5,950 nucleotides of DNA from Anaerolineales bacterium (GTDB lineage: Bacteria; Chloroflexota; Anaerolineae; Anaerolineales; UBA6663). A program made the position numbers and the translations under genes. Shown here one piece after another: positions 1-5,044 of this stretch. The notes under the pieces are model-generated. The model was not told where the DNA came from. It ran no database searches and saw nothing but the letters and a program-made list of their open reading frames with translations. The stretch spans positions 1 through 5,950 of the forward strand of contig JAEURL010000535.1 in assembly GCA_016789165.1 (NCBI GenBank), read 5' to 3'. How positions within the stretch are numbered: the stretch's first letter is position 1; the number at the start of each line of letters is the position of its first letter.

Positions 1-344
1 CGGCGCCGGCCGTCCTCCGGCTGAATGACCACCACGCGGTGGATGTGGCGGTCCAGCAGCTGGTTGGCCACGTCGCGCAGCAGCGTGTCCGGCAGCACGG
101 TCACCACCTCGCGCGTCATGTGGTCGCCCACGCGCTGCCGCTCCCAGGCCTCGTTGGCCAGGTGGGCGCGGATCAGATCGGTGCGGGTGATGATGCCCTG
201 CAGGTCGCCGGCCTCGTCCGTCACCACCAGCGCGCTGATCTCACGCCGGGTCATCAGCTCGGCGGCCTCGCGCAGGCTGCACTCCGGCCGGCAGGCAAAG
301 ACCTCCAGCCGTTTGGCTTCCAGCACGGTGCGGTTCTGCTTCAT
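1..344 (-). CDS. CBS-domain pair protein, 3' end cut off by the window edge
   Basis: The reading frame starts at ATG 344 and stays open for 114 codons to the left edge, where it is truncated. Two CBS domains are visible. The first (about residues 12-64) holds the typical stretch ISALVVTDEAG followed by GIITRTDLIR. The second (about 75 onward) starts at VGDHMTREVVTV and runs through RHIHRVVVIQPEDG to the edge. CBS pairs (Bateman modules) bind adenosyl nucleotides and commonly act as energy or ligand sensors. No further domain is visible, so whether this is a stand-alone CBS protein or is fused to a C-terminal domain outside the window cannot be told. The start is supported by a strong GGGGAGGTG Shine-Dalgarno sequence ending 4 bases upstream. 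The gene follows the MBL-fold hydrolase after only 21 bp on the same strand, so the two are probably co-transcribed. Family assignment is sure; the ligand and the regulated partner are unknown. Confidence 0.9.
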   Translation of the reverse strand, partial: MKQNRTVLEAKRLEVFACRPECSLREAAELMTRREISALVVTDEAGDLQGIITRTDLIRAHLANEAWERQRVGDHMTREVVTVLPDTLLRDVANQLLDRHIHRVVVIQPEDGRR

Positions 345-348
345 GCGA

Positions 349-357
349 CACCTCCCC
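349..357 (-). promoter_or_regulatory. Strong Shine-Dalgarno sequence of the CBS gene
   Basis: The minus strand reads GGGGAGGTG here, 4 bases before ATG 344. It lies in the 21-bp gap after the hydrolase stop codon and fixes the start of the CBS gene. It shows that this organism does use Shine-Dalgarno initiation, in contrast to the weak sites before several other genes in the window. Confidence 0.75.
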
Positions 358-365
358 GGAGATGT

Positions 366-1019
366 TTAAGGCGCAACGGCCGGCCCGTGGCCGGTGCAGA
401 TCAGGCGCGGGCGCAGGGCCAGCTGGCGCTCGGCCGAGGCGCGGGCCAGCGCCTCATCGGCCGTGTTCGGCCCGCTGGAGACGCGCAGCCGGCCGCCCAG
501 CGTCCGCAGCGAGTCGCCGGCGAAGAGCACGCCGCACCGGGCGGCGTAGAACGAGAGATGGCCCGGCGTGTGGCCGGGCGTCTCCAGCACGCGCAGCCCG
601 CCCAGCACCGGCAATTCCTGGCCGTCGGCCAGGTGCTCGTCCACGCTGGCCGGCTGGACCCGGACGAAGAGCAGCCGGCCCAGCAGCCACAACAGCCCGC
701 GGTAGGCCAGGCCCACCTGGAGCCGGCGCGTCTCGCGGCCGGCCTGCAGGGCCGCGGCCTCCAAGGCGCCGGCGAACACGCGCGCGCCGGTGCGCGCCTG
801 CAGCGCGGCCAGGCTGCCGATGTGGTCCCGGTCGGCGTGCGTCACCAGCAGGCGGCGCACCGCCTCCGGCGGGTAGCCGAGCGCCGCCACGTAAGCCAAG
901 ATGCGGCGCTGGCTGTACGGCAGGCCGGCGTCCACCAGGGTCAAGCCATCCGGATCGACCAGCACAAAGACGTTGGCGATGACGCCGGGCACGCAGTAGA
1001 TATCGGGCGCGATCTGCAT
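366..1019 (-). CDS. MBL-fold (metallo-beta-lactamase superfamily) hydrolase
   Basis: The predicted protein is a cytoplasmic metal-dependent hydrolase of 217 residues with no signal peptide. The metal-binding motifs are in order: the first motif reads THADRDHIG (H61, D63, D65, H66), so the second His of the usual HxHxDH is Asp, as in the HxDxDH subgroup (for example the YflN-like proteins). H150 lies in TPGHTPGHLSF, D169 in FAGDS, and H211 in the terminal CTGHGP. A hydrophobic stretch (about 104-118, GLAYRGLLWLLGRLL) sits in the segment between the first motif and H150, where related proteins often carry a substrate-specific insert. ATG 1019 is chosen because the protein then begins MQIAPDIYCVPG, as is normal for the fold. 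The frame is open to 1148, but that extension has no homology-like features. The substrate cannot be read from the sequence; thioester, lactone and similar substrates are all known in the superfamily. The CBS gene follows 21 bp downstream. Confidence 0.92.
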   Translation of the reverse strand: MQIAPDIYCVPGVIANVFVLVDPDGLTLVDAGLPYSQRRILAYVAALGYPPEAVRRLLVTHADRDHIGSLAALQARTGARVFAGALEAAALQAGRETRRLQVGLAYRGLLWLLGRLLFVRVQPASVDEHLADGQELPVLGGLRVLETPGHTPGHLSFYAARCGVLFAGDSLRTLGGRLRVSSGPNTADEALARASAERQLALRPRLICTGHGPAVAP

Positions 1020-1034
1020 AAGCGGTCCCGAACG

Positions 1035-1040
1035 ATTATA
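1035..1040 (-). promoter_or_regulatory. Possible -10 box for the MBL-fold hydrolase gene
   Basis: The minus strand carries a perfect TATAAT, with its last base 15 bases upstream of ATG 1019. Transcription would start near 1028 and give a leader of only about 9 bases, which fits the absence of a Shine-Dalgarno sequence before this start. The best -35 candidate (TTGCCG, 1066-1061) lies at a 20-bp spacing, which is longer than usual. A perfect hexamer in such GC-rich DNA is notable, but without a good -35 box this remains a candidate. Confidence 0.4.
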
Positions 1041-1115
1041 GCCCAGGCGGCCGGCGGCGGCGGCAACCTTAAAGTTTCTCTCAGCCGGGACGCGGCTCTT
1101 GCGAATCTGGCCGAT

Positions 1116-1124
1116 TGTTGTAAT
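1116..1124 (+). promoter_or_regulatory. Possible extended -10 promoter for the SET gene
   Basis: The plus strand reads TGTTGTAAT, an extended -10 arrangement (TG, one base, then five of six matches to TATAAT). It lies about 110 bases upstream of the SET start, in the only relatively AT-containing part of the 214-bp divergent intergenic region. No convincing -35 box is present at the right spacing. A TTGACT hexamer at 1160-1165 has no matching -10 box 17 bp downstream. The call is weak and based on pattern only. Confidence 0.22.
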
Positions 1125-1218
1125 CTTTGCGCCAGCGCCGGACGTCAAACACCGCGCTCTTGACTTTGCCGCCTATTCGGGCCCGTCGGACCCGGACTGG
1201 GCGGTAAATCTTTTTGCC

Positions 1219-1226
1219 GGAGAGGA
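1219..1226 (+). promoter_or_regulatory. Shine-Dalgarno sequence deciding the SET start
   Basis: GGAGAGGA stands 7 bases before ATG 1234. It decides for this start over the in-frame ATG at 1099, which has no such site and would add 45 residues with no resemblance to a SET N-terminus. Confidence 0.7.
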
Positions 1227-1233
1227 ATCCACA

Positions 1234-1791
1234 ATGTTTGACCGTTACGCCTGGCTGAATCCGAATCTGCACGCGGCCCCGCATCCTGAAAAGGGCGGCA
1301 TGGGCGTCTTCGCCCACGCCGCGGTGGAGGCCGGCGAGCGGCTCATGGTCTGGGGCGGCGCCATCGTCACCCTGGAGGAGCTGCGGGCCCTGCCGCTGGT
1401 CAACCAGCAGCACAGCGTCCAGGTGGAAGAGGGCCTGTATCTGGCCTCAGTGATCCCGGACGACGACGCCGATTTCATCAACCACTCCTGCGAGCCGAAC
1501 GCCGGCCTGCAGGGCCAGATCGTCATCGTCGCCATGCGCGCTATCGAGCCGGGCGAGGAGATCTGCTTCGACTACGCCATGAGCGACAGCAGCGCCTACG
1601 ACGAGTTCGAGTGCCAGTGCGGGTCGCCGCACTGCCGCGGGCGGATCACGGGCGAAGACTGGATGCGCCCCGAACTGCAGGAGCGCTACCAGGGCTATTT
1701 CTCGCCCTATCTGCAGCGCCGCATCGACCAGCTGCAGGCCGTGCCGGCCGCGCCGGCCCGCAAGAACGGCGCCGCCCGGGTGCGGCGGTAA
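1234..1791 (+). CDS. Stand-alone SET-domain protein (putative lysine methyltransferase)
   Basis: This 185-residue protein is essentially one SET domain plus post-SET. SET enzymes transfer a methyl group from S-adenosylmethionine to protein lysines. Visible motifs are the N-terminal GGMGVFA loop (21-27), FINHSCEPNAG (81-91; N83, H84, S85, C86, N89) for cofactor binding, PGEEICFDYAMS (106-117) with Y114 in the position of the active-site tyrosine, and the post-SET CQCGSPHC (C127, C129, C134). With C86 these three cysteines would form the zinc site known from eukaryotic SET enzymes. There is no pre-SET domain, signal peptide or membrane segment. The C-terminal tail (about 170-185) is Ala/Pro-rich and basic, and contains PARKNGAARVRR. 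Lysine occurs only at K20 and K177. The gene is transcribed alone, divergent from the hydrolase, and ends in a terminator. The substrate is unknown; ribosomal, DNA-binding or self-methylation targets are all possible. The family call is firm, the activity inferred. Confidence 0.93.
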   Translation: MFDRYAWLNPNLHAAPHPEKGGMGVFAHAAVEAGERLMVWGGAIVTLEELRALPLVNQQHSVQVEEGLYLASVIPDDDADFINHSCEPNAGLQGQIVIVAMRAIEPGEEICFDYAMSDSSAYDEFECQCGSPHCRGRITGEDWMRPELQERYQGYFSPYLQRRIDQLQAVPAAPARKNGAARVRR

Positions 1792-1835
1792 TGGGCTAAC
1801 CGGACGGCCGGCGCCCGCCACTCCCAATTTGAACT

Positions 1836-1865
1836 AGCCGATGGCCCGCGGCCGTCGGCTTTTTT
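1836..1865 (+). terminator. Intrinsic terminator of the SET gene
   Basis: An 11-bp stem (AGCCGATGGCC pairing with GGCCGTCGGCT, one T-G wobble) closes a CGC loop and is followed by a run of six Ts (1860-1865). It lies 44 bases after the SET stop codon and directly abuts the 3' end of the convergent propeller gene, whose stop codon is at 1869-1871. In the minus direction the hairpin is followed only by AGTTCAAATT, so it should work well only for the plus strand. Confidence 0.9.
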
Positions 1866-1868
1866 AGT

Positions 1869-3236
1869 TTAGGGCAGCCACTCCGGGGTGGAGCCGTCGG
1901 CCACCAGCATGGTCACCTGGCCGGTGGCGGCGTCCCAGACCCCCAGCTCGGGTTTGGCAAACGGGGTGTTCAGCTCGAAGCGCTGGAAGACCAGGGCTGT
2001 GCCCCAGGGATTCCAACGGTAGCCGCCAAAGGTGTACAGCGGGTCGCGCGTCAGCGGGCGCGCCTCGCCGCCGTCCGGGCGCATCAGCCAGAGCTGCTTG
2101 GTGGCGCCGCTGTCGGCCGAGCGCAGCGCCAGCGCCACCCATTGGCCGTCCGGCGACCAGGCCGGCACGCTGAAATCCGCCCAGCCCGAGTCCGCGCCCA
2201 GCACCGGCGTGATGGCCTGCGCGTCGAAATCGGCCAACGCCAGGGTGACCTGCGGCTGGCCGCTCTCCAGGTCCATGTCCGTGAAGAGCATGCGCCGGCC
2301 GTCCGGCGACCACGCGCCCACCGCGCCCATCAGCGTCTTCACCAGCATCTCCTGGCTGGTCGCCAGGTCCAGCAGGCGGATGCTGCTCTCGCCGCCGTCA
2401 AAGACCGCCAGGCGCCGGCCGTCCGGCGACCAGACCGGGCCATAGCCCAGCACCTGCGAATTCTGATACAGCGCCGCGGTCTGGCCGGTGTCCGGGTCCA
2501 CGGTCCAAACGCGCGGCGGGCCGTTGGGGGCGCCCGGCGCGATGCCGGCCGGCTCGCGGCTGTAGGCCAGCCGGTCGCCGCGCGGCGACCAGGCCGGCAC
2601 CGTGCACAGGTCCGCGCCGCAGGCCAGCAGCTGGCGCGGCGCGCGCCCCTCCCGGTCGATCAGCCACAGGTCCGCGCCCTGCTGGTCGTTCACCACGCTG
2701 TACGCCAGGCGCTCCCCGTCCGGAGCCACGGCGAAGTCATAGACGCGGCCGTCCGTGTGGGTGAGCTGCTCGGGCGGGCCGCCGGCGGCCGGCACCCGCC
2801 AGACCTCGCGCGGCCCCGAAACCGAGGCCAGGTAGGCGATCCACGGGGCGCGGACGGTGAAGGTCCAGGCCAGCGGGCGTTGGGAGGCGCGGCCCTCGCG
2901 GCTGAGCGCACCGGCCTCCAGCCGCGCCGTGTAGGTGACGCCCGGCGTCAGGGCCTGGGCCGGGTAGAACCAAAGCGTCAGGCCGTCCCAGGCGAACTGG
3001 CCGGCCACGGCCGGCTCCAGCGCCAAGCGGGCCTCCGCCGTGCCGGCCTGCATGGGTTGGGCAAACTCCACGCCGATCGGGCCGAGGGCGCCCACCGCGC
3101 CGGCGGCCGGCGGAAAGGTGGCGGCCACGCGCGCGCCGACGTGGTCGCCGGCCAGCACCACGCCGGTGATGGCCAGGACCAGCCCGCCCATCACGGCCCA
3201 GACGAAATAATCAAAGCGGTCGAAGCGGCCGGCCAT
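1869..3236 (-). CDS. Membrane-anchored Ig-like (SbsA type) and PD40/TolB-like beta-propeller protein
   Basis: The 455-residue protein has a short basic N-terminus and one hydrophobic segment (about 11-30), which should anchor it with the rest outside the membrane. Residues about 40-130 look like a bacterial Ig-like domain: it has the pattern IGVEFAQPM, then LTLWFYPAQALTPGVTYT, and ends in LAWTFTVR. Residues 131-455 form a propeller with PD40-type repeats at about 171 (APDGERLAYS), 217 (SPRGDRLAYS), 270 (SPDGRRLAVF), 310 (SPDGRRMLFT), 361 (SPDGQWVALA) and 409 (NPWGTALVF), which suggests six blades. C206 and C211 could form a disulfide, consistent with an extracytoplasmic position. Such propellers bind partners or ligands rather than catalyse; no enzymatic motif is seen. 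The start follows the stop codon of the TIGR03943 gene by 3 bp (TAAGCGATG) without a Shine-Dalgarno sequence, so translation is probably coupled. The domain call is good; the function is unknown. Confidence 0.88.
   Translation of the reverse strand: MAGRFDRFDYFVWAVMGGLVLAITGVVLAGDHVGARVAATFPPAAGAVGALGPIGVEFAQPMQAGTAEARLALEPAVAGQFAWDGLTLWFYPAQALTPGVTYTARLEAGALSREGRASQRPLAWTFTVRAPWIAYLASVSGPREVWRVPAAGGPPEQLTHTDGRVYDFAVAPDGERLAYSVVNDQQGADLWLIDREGRAPRQLLACGADLCTVPAWSPRGDRLAYSREPAGIAPGAPNGPPRVWTVDPDTGQTAALYQNSQVLGYGPVWSPDGRRLAVFDGGESSIRLLDLATSQEMLVKTLMGAVGAWSPDGRRMLFTDMDLESGQPQVTLALADFDAQAITPVLGADSGWADFSVPAWSPDGQWVALALRSADSGATKQLWLMRPDGGEARPLTRDPLYTFGGYRWNPWGTALVFQRFELNTPFAKPELGVWDAATGQVTMLVADGSTPEWLP
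2144..2432 (-). repeat. Nucleotide-level repeats of propeller blades
   Basis: A 21-bp sequence is identical at 2292-2312 and 2412-2432, exactly 120 bp (40 codons) apart. Its 16-bp core, GGCCGTCCGGCGACCA on the plus strand, recurs at 2144-2159, 51 codons away. Each copy encodes the turn around W-S-P-D-G in the PD40 blades. Identity at DNA level points to fairly recent blade duplication or gene conversion, helped by GC-biased codon use. Confidence 0.7.
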
Positions 3237-3239
3237 CGC

Positions 3240-4004
3240 TTACGGGTACATGTAGGGGTGTTCGGGCTGTTCGGCCGGCTCCACGGTCACGGCCGCGATC
3301 AGGGGAAGCGGCTGGCCGTTCAGCGCGGCGGCGCGCACCGGCCCGCGCACGCGCACCCAGGTGTTCTCAGCCAGAGCCGCGGCCTGGGGCCAATCCACCA
3401 GCATGGCCACGCCGGAGGCGTCGGCCGCGCAGCAGGTGACGATGAAGCGGCTGACCATGAACTGGTCCGGCCGCAGGTCCGCCGTACGGTACACAAACCC
3501 GATCACGTCCGCCGGCTGGTCCGTGTAGATGGCCGGGTCCTCGGCGTAGTTGAAGGCCCGCACCCAATCCAGCACGGTCCGCTGCTCGGGCGCGATCTCC
3601 AATTGGACGGCCGCGCCGCCGCTCACCGACAGCAGCGCGCCGCCGGAGGCGTTCAGGCCCTTGCTGGCCAGCGCGCTGGCGCCCAGCGGCCGGGCCGGCA
3701 CCGCCAGGCCGAGCGCCAGCGGCAGCGCCACCAGGGCCACGGTCCAGATCGGGAAGCGCGCCGGCGCGTGGTCGTGATCGTGATCATGGTCGTGATCAGG
3801 CGCGTGGGCGGCGGCCGGCCGCCACCAGCGCCAGGCGGCGCCGGCCGCCAGCGCCAGCGCCGCCGCCGCCCCGAAGGCAATCAGGAGCAGGAAGCGTTCG
3901 TTGATGTAATAGAACACGGCCCCGGACCACAGCTTCTCGGCCAGGAAGAGGCCCAGGCCGGCCATGAGCAGGGCTTGGATCAGGGGATAGGCACGGGCAG
4001 ACAT
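3240..4004 (-). CDS. TIGR03943/DUF1980 (YcgQ-like) membrane protein, permease partner
   Basis: The 254-residue protein has three membrane segments (about 6-23, 35-57, 85-103) and a soluble C-terminal domain (about 105-254). Family hallmarks are SKGLN (114-118), FVYRTADLRPDQFMVSRF (170-187), FIVTCCAADASG (187-198, with the C191-C192 pair) and a terminal PYMYP. Members are almost always encoded next to a PF03773 permease, as here, and are thought to work with it; comparative genomics has linked the pair to zinc homeostasis (from memory, not shown by this sequence). Between segments 2 and 3 lies a metal-ligand-like stretch from H67 to H79 with D-H repeated five times (D70-H79). Arg59, Arg62 and Arg83 flank it, so by the positive-inside rule the loop is cytoplasmic and the C-terminal domain outside. 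The gene follows the permease by 13 bp with no clear Shine-Dalgarno sequence, and precedes the propeller gene by 3 bp. Confidence 0.9.
   Translation of the reverse strand: MSARAYPLIQALLMAGLGLFLAEKLWSGAVFYYINERFLLLIAFGAAAALALAAGAAWRWWRPAAAHAPDHDHDHDHDHAPARFPIWTVALVALPLALGLAVPARPLGASALASKGLNASGGALLSVSGGAAVQLEIAPEQRTVLDWVRAFNYAEDPAIYTDQPADVIGFVYRTADLRPDQFMVSRFIVTCCAADASGVAMLVDWPQAAALAENTWVRVRGPVRAAALNGQPLPLIAAVTVEPAEQPEHPYMYP
3768..3797 (-). repeat. Tandem Asp-His codon repeat
   Basis: Five GAY-CAY units encode D70-H79 of the TIGR03943 protein. The third bases vary (GAT/GAC and CAC/CAT), so this is an imperfect 6-bp tandem repeat. The variation argues for selection on the protein repeat rather than a very young slippage product. 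A further His (H67) precedes it. On the plus strand the tract shows as repeated GTGATC/GTGGTC. Confidence 0.85.
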
Positions 4005-4017
4005 GGGGATCGGGTGA

Positions 4018-4968
4018 TTACCAGGCGACGTTGAGGTTGATGAAAAGGCCGGCCAGCAGGGTCATCAGCAGCGGCAGCACGATCAGGTAAACGACGGCCC
4101 GGCGCTGGAAGACGCCCAAGAACATGAGCGTGCTTTTGATGTCCACCATCGGCCCATAGACCAGGAAGGCCAGCACGGAGCCGGGCGTGAAGGAGGCCGC
4201 AAAGGCCAGGGCGATGAAGGCGTCCACGGTGGAGCAGATGGAGAGCAGCACGGCCAGCGCGATCAGCACCAGCACGGAGACCACGGGGCCGCTGCCCAGC
4301 CCCAGCAGCGCGGCCTGCGGCACCACGGTCTGCATGCCGGCCGCCAGCAGGCCGCCGGCCACCAGATAGCGGCCCATCTCGAAGAACTCGTCCACGGCGA
4401 TGGCCAGCACCCGGAGCAGCCGCCGGCCCAGCGGCGCGGCCGGCGCCGACGCCGCCGGCAGATGGACGTGCAGGTCCGGCGCGCCGCCGGCCATGACCGG
4501 CCGGCTGGCCGGCAGCAGCAGGCGCTCCGGCCGCGACTGGAAGGCGAAGACGGCCCCGGTGGCGACCGCGATCAGCAGGCTCAGGCCCAGCCGGCTGTAC
4601 AGGATCGGGCCGGGGCCAAAAGCGGCCAGGGTGCTGGCGATGACGATCGGGTTGACGACGGGCGCCGCCAGCAGAAAGGCGATGGCGGCCGAAAGCGGCA
4701 GGCCTTTGCGGACCAGGCGGCGGGCGAGCGGCACAACCCCGCACTCGCACACCGGGAAGGCCAGACCCAGCACGCCGCCCAGGAGGGCGGCCGCCAGCGG
4801 GTGGCGCGGCACCAGGCGGCTGAAATCGCCCTGGTTGAAGAAGACCTCCACCAGGCCGGAGGCCAGGGTGCCCAGCATCAGGAACGGGGCGGCTTCGATG
4901 AAGATGCTCAGGAAGACCGTGGTGAACGTAACCAGGGACTCCCCAAGCCCGGCCCAGGTGATCGGCAT
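4018..4968 (-). CDS. Permease of the PF03773 (DUF318/ArsP_1, YcgR-like) family
   Basis: This 316-residue integral membrane protein has about eight hydrophobic segments (roughly 12-43, 55-75, 92-112, 123-143, 200-220, 228-252, 262-284, 289-311). The repeated family signatures are both present: FPVCECGVVPLARRL (71-85, C74-E-C76) with LLAAPVVNPIV (99-109) in the first half, and SICSTVDAFIALAF (243-256, C245 and D249) with YGPMVDIKST (271-280) in the second. Family members include organoarsenical exporters (ArsP) and the YcgR/YraQ permeases. The adjacent TIGR03943 gene places this one in the YcgR group, whose substrate is not settled. The central loop (about 145-195) contains L-H-V-H-L (H167, H169), a small potential metal site. 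ATG 4968 is preceded by AGGA at a spacing of 7. It heads the three-gene unit with the TIGR03943 and propeller genes. No Zur gene, COG0523 metallochaperone or arsenic resistance gene is within view. Confidence 0.93.
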   Translation of the reverse strand: MPITWAGLGESLVTFTTVFLSIFIEAAPFLMLGTLASGLVEVFFNQGDFSRLVPRHPLAAALLGGVLGLAFPVCECGVVPLARRLVRKGLPLSAAIAFLLAAPVVNPIVIASTLAAFGPGPILYSRLGLSLLIAVATGAVFAFQSRPERLLLPASRPVMAGGAPDLHVHLPAASAPAAPLGRRLLRVLAIAVDEFFEMGRYLVAGGLLAAGMQTVVPQAALLGLGSGPVVSVLVLIALAVLLSICSTVDAFIALAFAASFTPGSVLAFLVYGPMVDIKSTLMFLGVFQRRAVVYLIVLPLLMTLLAGLFINLNVAW

Positions 4969-4975
4969 GGCGCAA

Positions 4976-4979
4976 TCCT
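4976..4979 (-). promoter_or_regulatory. Weak Shine-Dalgarno sequence of the permease gene, overlapping a possible extended -10 box
   Basis: AGGA lies 7 bases before ATG 4968 on the minus strand. The same bases belong to TGCTAGGAT (4983-4975), which resembles an extended -10 box (four of six matches plus the TG). If that were the promoter, transcription would begin at about the ATG and the message would be leaderless. Only one of the two readings need be true; the Shine-Dalgarno reading is preferred. Confidence 0.4.
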
Positions 4980-5006
4980 AGCAGAAGCGGCGCATGGGCA
5001 CTAGCG

Positions 5007-5039
5007 CCGGCCGTGTGAGAGGTGGATGAGCACGGCCGG
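5007..5039 (-). repeat. Perfect 9-bp inverted repeat between the DUF4129 and permease genes
   Basis: CCGGCCGTG (5007-5015) and CACGGCCGG (5031-5039) are perfect complements around a 15-base loop, inside the 76-bp gap between two minus-strand genes. It begins 6 bases after the DUF4129 stop codon. No T-run follows it in the minus direction, so it is not a classical intrinsic terminator. It may stabilise the 3' end of the upstream message, act as a weak terminator, or serve as a protein-binding site. GC-rich DNA gives such repeats by chance fairly often. Confidence 0.55.
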
Positions 5040-5044
5040 GCCGC

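Noticed and set aside
1020..1148. An N-terminal extension of the MBL-fold hydrolase by 43 residues
   Set aside because: The standard N-terminus of the fold begins at the ATG at 1019, and the extension would cover the TATAAT and the divergent promoter region.
39..1163. A 374-codon plus-strand frame across the CBS and hydrolase genes
   Set aside because: It is low-complexity and Arg/Gln/Ala-rich, with no recognisable domain, and lies antisense to two genes with clear motifs.
1099..1233. An in-frame upstream ATG that would lengthen the SET protein by 45 residues
   Set aside because: It has no Shine-Dalgarno sequence, while GGAGAGGA stands 7 bases before ATG 1234; the extension does not look like SET N-terminal sequence.
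1836..1865. The terminator as a bidirectional one also serving the propeller gene
   Set aside because: In the minus direction the hairpin is followed by AGTTCAAATT rather than a T-run, so termination there would be weak.
3768..3797. The plus-strand GTGATC/GTGGTC tract as a CRISPR-like or microsatellite repeat
   Set aside because: The units are 6 bp with no spacers and are fully explained by Asp-His codons inside the TIGR03943 gene.
2142..4034. A 630-codon open frame on the plus strand antisense to the propeller and TIGR03943 genes
   Set aside because: The translation is rich in Arg, Gly, Ala, His and Gln without domains. It is the shadow of GC-rich codons in two well-supported minus-strand genes.
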